A stretch of 64,000 nt of DNA from Perognathus longimembris pacificus (GCF_023159225.1 NC_063171.1:39711378-39775377), one strand, 5' to 3'; counted from the first letter of the stretch, positions 35,185-45,645 are shown. Notes: generated from the sequence alone by a model not told the origin. Program-made: numbers and translations.

Positions 35185-38100
35185 CTTTAGTCATTGAAAA
35201 ATAACCCATTACTAGTTAACATAAGCTAATTTTATTTCCTGAAACAAACAACTGTAGAGGAACGTTTGACCTCATTTTACTTTGTATCTAGCCTGCTATA
35301 AGACAGCTGGTTTCTAAGATTCCCATTCATCCCTTTGAATGTCATGTATTATGTAGCCTTTGGGAAACTCCATTCTATCCTAAATAAGAGTGAAAAAAAA
35401 AGTAAATTAACACCTTAGAATTATGAAAAACATTTTAAATTTTGCCGGGGTTCTGAGACCACACTTTGAGAACTAATGTTTTAAAGGGATATTCTGAACA
35501 TTAATAAAATAAGTGTTTCAGGCACATGGCCCTCAATGAATAATGACTGCTCTCATTCTGGATAGTTCAGGAAAAGATTTAACCCTTAGGATATACCTGT
35601 AAAAGAAAGCAGAGCTCAGAGCTAGATGGGGGTGTCCATGCTAGGCCAGAACCAGAAATCTGAAGCAGGGACTAAGACTGAAACTGTTGCATGTACCCTG
35701 TTATCTAAATAGACATCTAGTGAGATGGGAGGAACTAAATTCAGAATAGGCAGGTAGTTGATCAGTCCTGTTCTGTGGCCCATTTTGAACAGGAAAGTGG
35801 CTAGATGTGAAAACCCACATGGGGAAGGCCCAAGGCTGCTTAGCTACCTCCTGCTTGCTTGCTTCAGCTCAAGGGAGGATGCTCCTCAGCTTTGGCCTGT
35901 AAGAAAGGCTGAGCAAGTGAAATAGAGTCCAGGACTCCCTCCAGCACATCACTTGGGTGGGGCTCTGTCCTGGTTCCTAGGGGCCAGAGGGAGGAGATTC
36001 AGGTTCATTTGATGAAGTTATGACTCTTTATCACTTGGGTCTGCACCCTGAGGGCTGAGGGTGGAGCTGTCCTTTGTGGGCTGAGAATTGAGCCCAGGAT
36101 GTTCAAAATCTTAGATTTCTCTCCCTTTTCTGGGGAAGGGGAGGCTTGTAGGTGAGAGGAGAGAAAGGGCCTAGCTCTTGTCCCTGATTTGTTTCAGTCC
36201 TTAACCCAAAACCTTTCCCTCCTCCCAGTTTGGCAACAATCCTTTCTCTTCCCTGGCCGGGAACTCCGACAGCTCGTCCTCCCAGCCTCTTCGGACTGAG
36301 AATCGAGAGCCCCTCCCTAACCCCTGGAGCCCCTCGCCCCCCACCTCCCAGGCCCCCGGGTCCGGTGGGGAGGGCACCGGAGGATCGGGGACGAGCCAGG
36401 TGCACCCGACAGTCTCGAACCCCTTTGGGATCAATGCGGCTAGCCTGGGGTCAGGTATGTCTCAGGGTGGAAGGAGCTTAGTAGGGTCACCAGGGCAGCT
36501 CCTCTGCCACAGAGCTGAATGGGGCTTACACTGCTCCAGGATATTGAAGATAAAGGTGAGACTATTGAAGCTGCCAAAGGAGGCTCAGCAGCCTCGGGTA
36601 GTGTCCCCACCCTTCAGAGGGTAAAGGTTTGTTCTCACCATGTCCTGCTATCCCTGAGAGTGACCTAAGTAATATAGCTCATGAATAAACCAGGCAAGTT
36701 CATGAGCATCTTTGGTACCATCCGGTGTAAATGGGTTAGACTGGGAGGTGGTGGGGTTGTTGTGGAAGACTCAGGGCAGAACCAGGGGCAGGCAGATGTG
36801 AAGCAGGGAGAGAAGGATGTACAGGGCTGCCACGTACAGAAGTGCAAGTTTTACACTGCACAACCCTAGGGAATGCTGCATTTATCTGGACTGTGACTAT
36901 ACACATGACTCTGGGAATGTTTTTGGTGGCTGTCCTGATTTCCCTATACCCTGGGAGATACCTTGATTGGGAAAATCCTTTACCCTCTATGTGCTTCAGT
37001 CTCCTTGCTTACCAAGTATGGACTAGCACTTGATTCAAGGCTTTCAAATTGTATTCTGGAGTCCTGGGGGCTTGGAACCATCTTTAGGATGAGGAGGGAT
37101 GCTCTAGAAGAGGCTCTATGCCTCCTGTCCAAGCTCCAGGCGATTACCTATTGACATACTTGGTTTCGGAGTAAGATTTGACTTGAAGAAGGAATGACTG
37201 CAGCTTAGACAGGATTGAAAATCATTGGCCTGTGTATGTTTAACCAGTCCTTTCCAACTCAGATCTTACCTGACCTTGTGGCAGCAACAGTCCAGAGGGG
37301 CATAAATTGGGCCTAGTTTGTAACTGACTTAATCCTTAGCAGAGTAGATAGTAAGCTGACGTTGGAGTCAGGAGAGATTTAGTCTTAGGCTCAGAACTTG
37401 GGTGCCTTCTGAGTTTCTAACCACTCAATGTCTGGAGTGAGGATGATTGAAGTGAGGCATCTGGTTTCCATTTGGACCCCTTCTTTCCTGTCTTTTTCCT
37501 TTCTTGTCCTAGGGATGTTCAACAGCCCAGAAATGCAGGCACTTCTCCAACAGATCTCTGAGAACCCCCAGCTGATGCAGAATGTGATCTCAGCCCCCTA
37601 CATGCGTAGCATGATGCAGACACTTGCCCAGAACCCAGACTTTGCTGCTCAGGTATCAAACTGGCACAAGGGTAATATTGCTGGGAAGGAGAGTCCCCTG
37701 GTGGGGCAGTATAATTTTTTTGGAAATGCTGGCCAGATTTTCTATAGTAGGACAAATATCAAGGGAGGCTGTTGGGGTGTTTCTTTTTTCTTTTTTTGTC
37801 GGTTTTGGGACTTGAGCTCAGAGCCTGGGCGCTGTCCCTGAGCTTTTTTGATCAAGGCTAGCACTCTACCACTTTGAGCCACAGCTCCACTTCTGGTTTT
37901 CTGGTTGTTAATTGGAGATAAGAGTCTTACAGGGACTTTCCTACCTGGGCTGCCTTTGAACCACAGTCCTTCTGAGTAGCTAAGACTACAGGTGTGAGCT
38001 GCCAAAGGCCAGCTGGGAGTGTTTCTTAGGGTGGGAAGAACCAGGCCTCCCTCTCCTTACTTCCTTTTGGCAGATGATGGTGAACGTGCCGCTCTTTGCG

Positions 38101-39036
38101 GGGAACCCCCAGCTTCAGGAGCAGCTCCGTCTACAGCTCCCTGTGTTTCTACAACAGGTAAGTCAGGAGCCTCAAGGGCTGGAGAGGAAGGGCAAGAGGT
38201 GGACTCATTTGATTGGAAATGGAGGTAGGGAACAGAGCATGGCTCAGGTCTTGGGCTTTGGGATTCCTCCTCCTTTTTTTTTTTAAAACAATGTTATTTA
38301 TTCATTTATTTTGTCATTTGGGGTCATGGGGCTTGAACTCAGGTCCTAAGCACTGTCCCTAAGCTTATTTTGCTCAGGGTGAGCACTGTATTACTTGAGC
38401 CGCAGCACTACTTCCGGCCTTTTCTGTTTATGCGATACTAAGGAATCAAACCCAGGGCTTCATTCATGCTAGGCAAGCACTGTACCACTGAGTCACATTC
38501 CCAGCCCCTCTTTCTCCTTTCTTTTTTTTTTTTTTTGCCAGGCTTGGTCTCAGGGCCTGAGCACTGTCCCTGGCTTCTTCTTGCCCAAGGCTAGCACTCT
38601 GCCACTTGAGCCACAGCGCCACTTCTGGCCATTTTGTATATACGTGGCACTGGGGAATCGAACCCAGGGCTTCATGTATACGAGGCAAGCACTCTTGCCA
38701 CTAGGTCATATTCCCAGCCCCTCTTCCTCCTTTCTGACACTTCCTTTTTCTTCTTGTTTTCCATCAGATGCAGAACCCCGAGTCCCTTTCTATCCTCACT
38801 AATCCCCGGGCCATGCAGGCTTTGCTGCAGATCCAGCAGGGACTACAGACCTTGCAGACTGAGGCCCCAGGTTTGGTACCCAGGTGAGGAGGGAATGGCA
38901 GCAAGGTCCTGGTTGACTGCCCCTCCCTTCATCCCTTCTTTCTCTTGGCCACTGAGCAGCCTGTGTGTTCCTGAAGATCACCTTTCCTGTTTTCCTGACT
39001 GCTTTTCCTTCTGGATCTCACATTCCTATTCTACAC

Positions 39037-39127
<91 letters not shown>

Positions 39128-42004
39128 GAGGCAGGGTCTTGCCTCAGATTGGCCTCATAACTCAAAATCCTCACTCAGCTTCTCAACTGCTGAGATTACT
39201 GGCACTATACCAGGCTCTATTCTTCTTCTTTTTTTAATCAGTTGTAGGGCTTGAACTCAGGGCATGGATGCTGTCCCAGAGTTTTTTTTTTTGCTCCAGG
39301 CTAGTGCTCTACCGCTTTAAGCCACAGCTCCACTTCCAGTTTTCTGGTGGTTAAGTGGAGACAAGAGCTCACAGACTTCCCCAGACCCTGAGTTCAAGCC
39401 CCCAGGTAGGCACAAAAACAAGAAGAGTCTCATGGACCTTCCTGCCTGGGCTGGCTTCAAAGCACAATCCTCATATCTCAGCCTCCTGAGTAGCTAGGAT
39501 GACAGGCGTGAGCCATGAGCACCTGGCTCATCCCTTTCTCGAATGTTGTCTCATCTCTTGATCTCTCCTGCCTACAGTCTTGGCTCCTTTGGGATGTCCC
39601 GGACCCCAGCCCCCTCGGGCAGCAACGCAGGGTCTGCAGCTGAGGCTCCCTCCTCCTCACCAGCCACACCAGCCACATCTCCTCCCACTGGGGCTTCCAA
39701 TACCCAGCAGCACCTCATGCAGCAGATGATCCAGCTTTTGGCTGGAAGTGGAAACTCACAGGTACATGGGACACTGGGGGCTGGGGCCAGGACTGCCCCT
39801 TCCATCTTGGATAATGTCAAGGGTAGCAGTAGAAAGAAGAGATAGCAAGATAGACTTTGCAGGCAGCCAAACACTTAAGTCCTGGTTTGCCACTCACTAG
39901 CCTTGGGCAGGTTGCCAGTCATCCCCCGAGTTCAGTTTCTATGGCTGTAAAGTGGAGATGAGAACACTAATAGTACTTACCGTTGTGAATGCTTTATATA
40001 GGAGTGCTCATTTGCCTTATTTCCCAGGACAGTCTTATGGAAAAGCTATTATCATTGCCTCTGCATTGCAGATGGAGAAAAGAAAGGCCCAGAGAGATTG
40101 TGTTGCTAGTATGTGGTTAATAGGTGGTGGAGCCAAAATTCAAACCGAAGCATTCAGTCTTCAGAATTTGCCCTTTAAGTCCTATAGTATATCATTCTAT
40201 TTCTAGCAAAAGATCCTTTGTTTTTAGTACTGGAGATTGAACCCAGGTCCTCACACATACTAAACAGGTACCTTATCATGGGACTCCCTCCCTAGCCCCT
40301 GCAAGGATTCTATTGATAATTAAAGCACATTCCATGTCTAAGACTGGAAAGGATTCTGGAAGGCGAAATGACTAGAGTTGTGGTTAAAAAAGTAAAGGCC
40401 AGGGCTTTGGAGGAGGAGCAAAGATGCCACGAGATATCTCTCTCTCTTATAATTCATCTGGAAACATCATTCAACAAAAATACCTGGGGCTGGGAGCATG
40501 ACCTAGTGGTAGAGTGCTCACCTTGTATACATGAGGCCCTGGGTTCGATTCCTCAGCACCACATATATATAGAAAAAAGCCAGAAGTGGCACTGTGGCTC
40601 AAGAGGTAGAGTGTAAGCCTTGAGCAAAAAGAAGCCAGGAACAGTGCTCAGGCCCTGAGTCCAAGCCCCAGGCCTGGCAACAAAAACAAAACAAACAAAT
40701 AAAAATATGTGTCCAGGCACTAGTGGCTCATGCCTGTAATCCTAACTACTCAGGAAGCTGAGATTTGAGGACCATAATTAGAAGCCAGCCTAGGCAGGAA
40801 AGTCAATGAGACTCTTATCTCCAGAAAGCCAGAAATAGGACTGCTAGTCGCTCTACCTGTAGAATGCCAGCCTTGGGTGAAAAAAACTAAGGGACAGTGC
40901 GGGGCCCTGAGTTTAACTTCTACTAGCAGCACATGCGCATGTGCACTCACACACTCAGTGTGTCCAACTCTGTGTGAAGCACTAAGCTGGGTCTGATGAC
41001 CTCCAAGAGCTACTGTGGATGTGATAAGGAGCAACATGGAACACTGAAAAGTGCCCTGATACTGTGGGGTCCTGGGGTCTGGGCGACCAATCTGCTCTTT
41101 GACCCTAGGCAATCTAACCCTTTGACCCTCTCTTTCTCTGAAATACACTTTCCTCTCAACAGCCAGGCTGGTAGCGAACAGCCAGGCAGATAGCGATTGC
41201 CTTTTGAGTCTTGTTCATGATTGAGGCTAATGCTCCCCTTGCATCTTTTGGGGAAATGTTTCCAGATGACATTAATAGGAGTGTGGAGAATGAAAAGCCT
41301 TCTCTTTTGTATAATTGTGTCTATTACCTGGTCAAACAAAATTAAACAGGTGATTTCTCCCCTGAGACCTTTTTCTGGCGGTGACAAGGGCTGTGTGTGG
41401 TAACTGTCAAGAGGGGCATGGTTGGCATGCATCTTATTTGGTCACAGAGCAGTCCAGTATGAAGTACCTGTTAACGTCTCCCGAGTGTTCATGGGAGGTA
41501 GTGAGGAATGTAAGCCTCCCTGCGCCCATCAGAGACTTGGACATTTTAAACATCACCTCTGTCTTATTATTACAGGTATAATGACCTTGGAACTGGGGGT
41601 CCCTGTCCTTCATTTGTTATGTACTTTTTCCTGCCCCACTGATTGACACAGAGGACATTAAAGACTTGCTAGTCTTTTATAAAGCCTCCATTTCACAGCA
41701 TCTCCCTGGGAGCCAGGGTACATGCCTATAATCCCAGCAATCTGGAGGCTGAAGCAGGAGGATTGAGAGGCTGAGGCTCCAAAAACAAAATAAAACCAAA
41801 TGTCCCTCTGAGTGATTCCCATGCCCTCCTCATGGTGCCTGTCTCCTCCAGGTGCAGACACCGGAAGTGAGATTTCAGCAGCAACTGGAACAGCTCAACT
41901 CCATGGGCTTCATCAATCGTGAGGCCAACCTGCAGGCCCTGATTGCCACAGGAGGGGACATCAACGCAGCTATTGAGAGACTCCTGGGCTCCCAGCTCTC
42001 CTGA
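25479..42004 (+). CDS. UBQLN4: UBQLN4 gene, eleven coding exons, about 600 aa
   Basis: Ubiquilin-4 (A1Up) shuttles ubiquitinated clients to the proteasome and acts in protein quality control and the DNA-damage response. Coding exons are 25479-25586, 27403-27554, 27926-28144, 28688-28950, 31543-31701, 36229-36454, 37513-37652, 38074-38157, 38768-38883, 39578-39761 and 41852-42004. Domains are an N-terminal UBL (residues about 13-87), a Ser/Pro/Ala linker (88-158), Met/Asn/Pro-rich STI1 repeats (about 190-260 and 380-480) and a C-terminal UBA (about 552-597, with [19 protein letters not shown]). All junctions are in phase except exon 3, which carries one extra base in a C7 run at 28116-28122. 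Read literally this truncates the protein before the STI1 repeats, but everything downstream is intact, so an assembly error or allele is more likely than a dead gene. Confidence 0.95.
26415..26570 (+). repeat. MIR fragment
   Basis: Plus MIR core: gttacctaaactctctggtc, then ctcagttttcttatctttag. Confidence 0.6.
26590..26948 (+). repeat. 7SL-Geo SINE followed by an extra Geo unit
   Basis: A complete 7SL-Geo (26590-26823) is followed directly by a second Geo unit (26824-26948) with A-box-like and B-box-like segments. No flanking outer head is visible, so this could be a 7SL-Geo-Geo trimer. Confidence 0.75.
27403..27554 (+). CDS. UBQLN4: UBQLN4 coding exon 2
   Basis: Main body of the UBL domain ([16 protein letters not shown] to VIKTPQ); donor AGAA|GTAAGC. 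Confidence 0.95.
27926..28144 (+). CDS. UBQLN4: UBQLN4 coding exon 3 with apparent frameshift
   Basis: Encodes the Ser/Thr/Pro/Ala linker. It reads in frame from the acceptor to GVGEG, then a C7 run (28116-28122) shifts the frame. The expected PPSATASIL is in the next frame. The exon is 219 bases where 218 fits both neighbours. Confidence 0.92.
28688..28950 (+). CDS. UBQLN4: UBQLN4 coding exon 4
   Basis: First STI1 repeats: [19 protein letters not shown] and related Asn-Pro units; donor GCAG|GTAGGT. Confidence 0.95.
29085..29278 (-). repeat. IDL-Geo SINE in UBQLN4 intron 4
   Basis: Minus copy with the 15-base duplication tagcagctatgtttt on both sides and a small deletion in the Geo end. Confidence 0.92.
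29800..30045 (-). repeat. 7SL-Geo SINE
   Basis: Minus copy; Geo, linker (gttaattggagataaagagt) and 7SL head are all present. MIR-derived sequence (about 30060-30125) follows. Confidence 0.85.
30206..30415 (+). repeat. IDL-Geo SINE
   Basis: Older ID-type head (tggcttagtggtagagtgct) with a GAAA-expanded tail. Confidence 0.9.
30573..30812 (+). repeat. 7SL-Geo SINE, diverged
   Basis: Diverged plus copy with the linker attaaccaacaaaaa and a degraded Geo unit. Confidence 0.75.
30990..31200 (+). repeat. MIR element
   Basis: Long MIR copy: tcatttacaaaatggggac, then attgtcattgtgagg, then agtagctgctcaatag. Confidence 0.75.
31543..31701 (+). CDS. UBQLN4: UBQLN4 coding exon 5
   Basis: 53 codons, phase 0 at both ends, from [16 protein letters not shown] to PMFTAAREQ. 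Confidence 0.95.
32105..32785. repeat. SINE cluster in UBQLN4 intron 5
   Basis: IDL-Geo(+) at about 32105-32320. IDL-Geo(-) at 32346-32599 with an internal 43-base tandem duplication and the flank repeat gagctgggctctat. A 7SL-Geo(+) remnant lies at about 32600-32785. Confidence 0.85.
32880..33095 (+). repeat. 7SL-Geo SINE, diverged
   Basis: ctagctactcaggaggctga head and a decayed Geo unit. Confidence 0.75.
33269..33470 (+). repeat. IDL-Geo SINE
   Basis: Near-consensus copy; aaaaaagtatacaaaaggg flanks both ends as target duplication. Confidence 0.93.
33550..33618 (-). repeat. ID-like fragment
   Basis: Reversed tRNA-like piece: gtgctggagatcaagcccag to atcactaagctacac. Confidence 0.5.
33620..34079 (+). 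other. Unique UBQLN4 intron 5 sequence
   Basis: No exon or SINE is visible; AT-rich with scattered pyrimidine tracts. Confidence 0.45.
34080..34287 (-). repeat. IDL-Geo SINE
   Basis: Diverged minus copy ending aggccaaattcccaggcc. Confidence 0.85.
34296..34985 (-). repeat. Three-layer SINE nest
   Basis: The outer 7SL-Geo(-) is split: Geo and linker at 34296-34445, head at 34905-34985. Inside are a 7SL-Geo(+) at about 34446-34680 and an IDL-Geo(+) at 34697-34904. aaggaatctcatgg flanks the IDL-Geo on both sides. Confidence 0.88.
35013..35182 (+). repeat. Geo fragment and (CA)n
   Basis: A Geo-type 3' half (gttcaagccccagtacca) runs into a pure CA tract at 35112-35182. Confidence 0.85.
35190..36228 (+). 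other. UBQLN4: UBQLN4 intron 5, SINE-free 3' part
   Basis: About 1 kb of unique sequence up to the exon 6 acceptor; no additional exon supported. Confidence 0.55.
36229..36454 (+). CDS. UBQLN4: UBQLN4 coding exon 6
   Basis: Ser/Pro/Gly-rich linker ([16 protein letters not shown] to INAASLGS); 75 codons plus one base. Confidence 0.95.
36455..37512 (+). other. UBQLN4: UBQLN4 intron 6
   Basis: No recognisable SINE or exon in this 1.06-kb intron. Confidence 0.6.
37513..37652 (+). CDS. UBQLN4: UBQLN4 coding exon 7
   Basis: Start of the second STI1 block ([19 protein letters not shown]). Confidence 0.95.
37780..38020 (-). repeat. 7SL-Geo SINE in UBQLN4 intron 7
   Basis: Minus copy occupying most of the 420-base intron between exons 7 and 8. 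Confidence 0.85.
38074..38157 (+). CDS. UBQLN4: UBQLN4 coding exon 8
   Basis: 28 codons, [17 protein letters not shown] to VFLQQ. Confidence 0.95.
38316..38719 (-). repeat. Two IDL-Geo SINEs in UBQLN4 intron 8
   Basis: An older diverged copy at 38316-38508 and a near-consensus copy at 38521-38719 inserted beside it; a C/T-rich flank repeat (ctctttctcctttct type) bounds the second. Confidence 0.88.
38768..38883 (+). CDS. UBQLN4: UBQLN4 coding exon 9
   Basis: [20 protein letters not shown] onward; donor CCCAG|GTGAGG. Confidence 0.95.
39043..39124 (+). repeat. (TC)41 microsatellite
   Basis: 82 uninterrupted bases in UBQLN4 intron 9, followed by a reversed B1-like fragment (about 39128-39215). 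Confidence 0.95.
39225..39525 (-). repeat. 7SL-Geo SINE with internal Geo-end insertion
   Basis: A minus 7SL-Geo is interrupted at about 39380-39424 by a plus-oriented Geo 3' end (cctgagttcaagcccccagg). It ends about 50 bases before the exon 10 acceptor. Confidence 0.75.
39578..39761 (+). CDS. UBQLN4: UBQLN4 coding exon 10
   Basis: Pro/Ser/Ala linker to [16 protein letters not shown]; donor ACAG|GTACAT. Confidence 0.95.
39880..40195. repeat. Two MIR fragments
   Basis: Plus MIR (about 39890-39985; ggctgtaaagtggagatgag) and minus MIR (about 40020-40190; gatggagaaaagaaaggccc). Confidence 0.65.
40228..40299 (-). repeat. ID-like fragment
   Basis: Reversed tRNA-like piece with gagattgaacccaggtcc. 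Confidence 0.5.
40487..40930 (+). repeat. IDL-Geo then 7SL-Geo SINE
   Basis: IDL-Geo at 40487-40700 and 7SL-Geo at about 40710-40930, both plus, in UBQLN4 intron 10. Confidence 0.87.
41700..41805 (+). repeat. B1-like SINE
   Basis: cctataatcccagcaatctg, then gctgaagcaggaggattg; ends about 45 bases before the UBQLN4 exon 11 acceptor. Confidence 0.65.
41852..42004 (+). CDS. UBQLN4: UBQLN4 coding exon 11
   Basis: UBA domain and stop (RLLGSQLS then TGA at 42002-42004). Confidence 0.96.
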   Translation: MQTPEVRFQQQLEQLNSMGFINREANLQALIATGGDINAAIERLLGSQLS

Positions 42005-42252
42005 TGTCTAGGCCCATGCCTCCTGCCTCTCCCTCTACTCAAGGCCAGCTTTTGGTTCCTCAGTCAGCCCCTTCCCCTCTGCAACTTTTCCCTCTGTTTT
42101 GTCCTCTGCCAGCCACTGGTTGACTTTAGAGGCATGGGCCCAACCCCATAGTTCTAAGAATTTTGGTTTTACTGCTTGTTTTACTCAGAACCTTCTCTTG
42201 TGATGCTTCTTGAGCAGATTTAAACTGTTTTCACAGTTCTGTTGATTGCCCC

Positions 42253-42418
<166 letters not shown>

Positions 42419-42799
42419 TTACAATCTGCAAATATCTCAGAGTCAAAGGAGGACCTAGCTGGTTTACTGGAACAGTCTTCCATCAGTACTGCTAGGGTTG
42501 ATCTTGCCTTACATTTATTTCTGGTAATTCTTCCTTGTTCTTCCCCCTCCTCTGCCCCAGCCCTGCCAGTGCTAGAATTTTATACTCTGAAGGTAAGGGG
42601 CAGATGAAACAGGCTGTGATTTTCTTCTACAAACCCCTCTTCTGGTCCTTTCATTCATGGGCTTGTTCTTTCATGGGCTCTTTTGGGGCTATGTCTGTTC
42701 GTGTCCAAAGCAAGAGATGAGACGCAGCACTCTGGATAGGAATCAATTGAAACCAGATCAATCCAGTGGAGACTGGTACAGAAGAGAAGGGATTGAAGG

Positions 42800-42890
42800 A
42801 TTGGAGGTATGTCTCAGTTTGTAGAGTGCTACCCAGTGAGCCACAGTGTCAGGTACCAAGTTCAAGTTCCAGTCTCTCACCTAAAATTTA
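42800..42890 (+). repeat. Old ID-like SINE
   Basis: gtctcagtttgtagagtgct and gttcaagttcc give weak A- and B-box-like segments. Confidence 0.5.
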
Positions 42891-42906
42891 AAAATGATAG
42901 AGAGAG

Positions 42907-43113
42907 GGGCTGGGGATATGGCCTAGTGGCAAGAGTGCTTGCCTCGTATACATGAGGCCCTGGGTTCGATTCCCCAGCACCACATATATAGAAAATGGCC
43001 AGAAGTGGCGCTGTGGCTCAAGTGGCAGAGTGCTAGCCTTGAGCAAAAAGAAGCCAGGAACAGTGCTCAGGCCCTGAGTTCACGGCCTAGGACTGGCCAA
43101 AAAAAAAAAAAAA
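42907..43113 (+). repeat. IDL-Geo SINE in UBQLN4 3'UTR
   Basis: Near-consensus copy with target duplication aaatgatagagagag on both sides. Confidence 0.93.
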
Positions 43114-43298
43114 ATGATAGAGAGAGCGAGAGAAGGAATTGAGATTTGGGAAATGGGAATAGGGAGCCAGCCTGAGAACAAATCATGGAATCTGGGTGAC
43201 AGTGTGTAAAAGCACTAATAACTCTTAGGGGCCCAGGCCTGGCGGAGGAGACTAGAGAGTCTGATGGAATTCTAGCTGAACAAAGGGGCTTGTCAGGG

Positions 43299-43515
43299 CT
43301 GGGAATATGGCTTAGCAGTAGAGTGCTCATCTTGCATGCATGAAGCCCTGGGTTCAATTCCTCAGCACCACATAAACAGAAAAAGCGGGAAATGGCGCTG
43401 TGGCTCAAGTGGTAGAGTGCTAGCTTTGAGCAAAAAGGAAGCCAGGGACAGTGCTCAGGCCCTGAGTCCAAGCCCCAGGACTGGCAAAAATAAAAATAAA
43501 GCAAAAAAAGAAAAA
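43299..43515 (+). repeat. IDL-Geo SINE in UBQLN4 3'UTR
   Basis: Older head type (tggcttagcagtagagtgct); ggggcttgtcagg flanks both ends. Confidence 0.9.
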
Positions 43516-43523
43516 AGGGGCTT

Positions 43524-44078
43524 GTCAGGTACCAATGGCCCATACCTATAAATCCTAGCTACTCAGGAGGCTGAGATCTGAATATAGCAGTTCAAAGCTA
43601 TTAGGTTTTTAAAGTAGGTAGCCGATAAAGGAGAACGCCACGCAGTATTCAGGCAGGAGAGAAAAGTTCATTACAGAACTGCTGGCCTGTGGCCAAGATG
43701 ATGCATGACCAGAGAGGAGGGTCAGACACCCCCCACCCCTTTATCTAGGGCATGGGCGGGAGGGTGTGGCCTTGTGGATTAGGATGTGACCTCAGGGAAG
43801 GGGGAGGTAACTGCCTCCAGGTCTGCTGGTTACCCAGGTAACTGGGTGGAGGCTTAATTAGATGGGGGGCATCTGCTTGGAGCCCCTTGGGGAGGGTGGG
43901 GAGGAACCTTACAAAAGCCAGCCCAGGCAGGAAAGTCTATGAGACCTTTATCTCTAATTAACCACCAAAAAGCCAGAAGTGGAGCTGTGGCTCAAGTGGT
44001 AGAGCACTACCCTTGAGCACAAAAGCTCAGACAGCACCCGAAGCCTTGAGTTCAAGATCCAGGACAAGCACAAAAAAG
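43524..44078 (+). repeat. 7SL-Geo SINE interrupted by an LTR
   Basis: Head at 43524-43598 and the remainder at 43914-44078. The two halves join cleanly at gttcaaagc/cagcccaggc once the LTR is removed. Confidence 0.88.
43599..43913 (-). mobile_element. Solo endogenous-retrovirus LTR
   Basis: A 315-base insertion with a perfect 5-base duplication AAAGC (43594-43598 and 43914-43918). On the minus strand it starts TGTAAGG and ends CCTAATA, so the expected CA end appears mutated to TA. A TATA-like gataaagg and a poly(A)-signal-like aatgaa followed by a pyrimidine-rich stretch support promoter and R/U5 layout. No internal viral genes are present; family not assigned. Confidence 0.75.
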
Positions 44079-44574
44079 GGGCACAATGAAGCTAGGCACC
44101 TAATAGAGGCTTCCTTTCTTTAAACATGCACGCATGTTTTTCTATGAGCCCAGAACCTATTGTTTCTGAGTAACTGCAAGGTGATATGGATAGCCCTTTT
44201 GAAGCTATTGCATCTACGACTGGAACCTTTACACCATCACTTCTTTAGGAAAATATGGGGAAGTTTCTCCTCCGGAGCCAGCCCATGAACTTTATCAGCT
44301 TCCTTCTAGGCTGAAAAGTTGTATTTGAGGAAGGGGTGTGTGTGTGGCAGTGATGTCTTTAATCTAGAATGGTATATTCCCCTGATGGAACATCAGGGGC
44401 CCTGTCACTTCCCTCCCATCATGTGGTACAGCTGCTTGGAGGACCCCATGGCTGAGAATACCGAGGCAGGAGGTGTAGAATAACACTCATAAACGGGAAT
44501 AGGTTTCAAGCAGTTCAGAGACGATGTCTGCCTTTCCCTCCCTCCCTCCTCCAACTCCCACACTGGCCTTTGTA

Positions 44575-44580
44575 AATAAA
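44575..44580 (+). terminator. UBQLN4: UBQLN4 poly(A) signal
   Basis: AATAAA followed by a GT-rich downstream element (tggtctttgttgtgag, gtgtgtgg). Confidence 0.75.
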
Positions 44581-44682
44581 TGGCGTGGTCTTTGTTGTGA
44601 GAGTGTGTGGTTGTATTTTGCAGGGGAGGAGGTGGGCTGAAGATAACATCTTGCTTTTACTGCACATAAACTAAGATCTAAC

Positions 44683-44880
44683 CAAGATGCTGGTGGCTCA
44701 TGTCTGTAATCCAACTTGAGAATAATCATTGTTCAAAGCCAGCCTGGGCAGACATTTGCAAAAGATGTATCTAAATAACCAGCAAAAAGCTGGAAGTGAA
44801 GGTGTGGCTCAAGTGGTAGAGCTGCAGTCTTGAATGAAAAACCAAGTGAGAGCATGAGGCCGTCAGTACTGATACCAAAA
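44683..44880 (+). repeat. 7SL-Geo SINE, diverged
   Basis: A shortened head (ggtggctcatgtctgtaatc) with a Geo tail, just downstream of the UBQLN4 end. Confidence 0.75.
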
Positions 44881-44884
44881 GAAG

Positions 44885-45330
44885 GAAAAAAGAAAAAGGA
44901 GGGATCTAGAATTTAAAGCTGGGTTCAGTTACCGGATGTCAAAGAACAGGACAAAAAGTGGTAAAGGAATAACTGGTCATGTGATTTAAGGAGTAGGAGG
45001 ACCACAATCCTTTGCCTACTACCAGGACATAGGTCAGGTCAGCAAGAGGAGTGTAAAAAGTATTGGGAAGATGTCTGGGTCATTTCTTCCACCCTCTGGC
45101 CTATTGGTAAGACTGCCCTCTGGCTCAGGGAGAAAAGCAAAACAAACTCTGGATCTGCTGCTAAACATGTGAACTTCAGGAAGTCTTCAGAGCTATGAGA
45201 TCGTACCTTCTGTACAGTGAATTTACTGTGCTTCAGGAATGAACCATACATGGGAATTTTGAGAATGGCAGGCTGGGTGCTTCAGTATTCTCACTAGAAA
45301 TTCTAAAAGCTGGATAAACTTTAAGAAAAC
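44885..45330. other. Unique intergenic sequence
   Basis: No gene or repeat recognised. Confidence 0.4.
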
Positions 45331-45645
45331 TAGGGCTGGGAATGTGGCTGAATGGTAGAGTGCGTGCCTAGCATGCATGAGGCCCTAGGTTTGATTCCTT
45401 GATACCATATAAAAAATAAGTACATTAAAAATAAATTTGGGGCTGAGAATGTGGCTTAGTGGTAGAGTGCCTGCCTAGCATGCATGAAGCCCTGGGTTCG
45501 ATTTCTCAGTACCACATAAACAGTAAAGGCTGGAAGTGGTGCTGTGGCTCAAGTGGTAAGAGTGCTAGCCTTGAGCAAGAGAAGCTCAGGAACAGTGCCC
45601 AGGCCCTGAGTTCAAGTCCCAGGACTGGCAAAAAAAAAAAAAAAG
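45331..45645 (+). repeat. IDL monomer and IDL-Geo SINE
   Basis: 45331-45425 has only the ID-type head with an A/T tail and no Geo unit. 45437-45645 is a complete dimer with the older head type. Confidence 0.85.

Noticed and set aside
38634..39254. 206-codon plus-strand frame over UBQLN4 exon 9
   Set aside because: Runs through a SINE, an exon in the wrong frame and the (TC)41 repeat.
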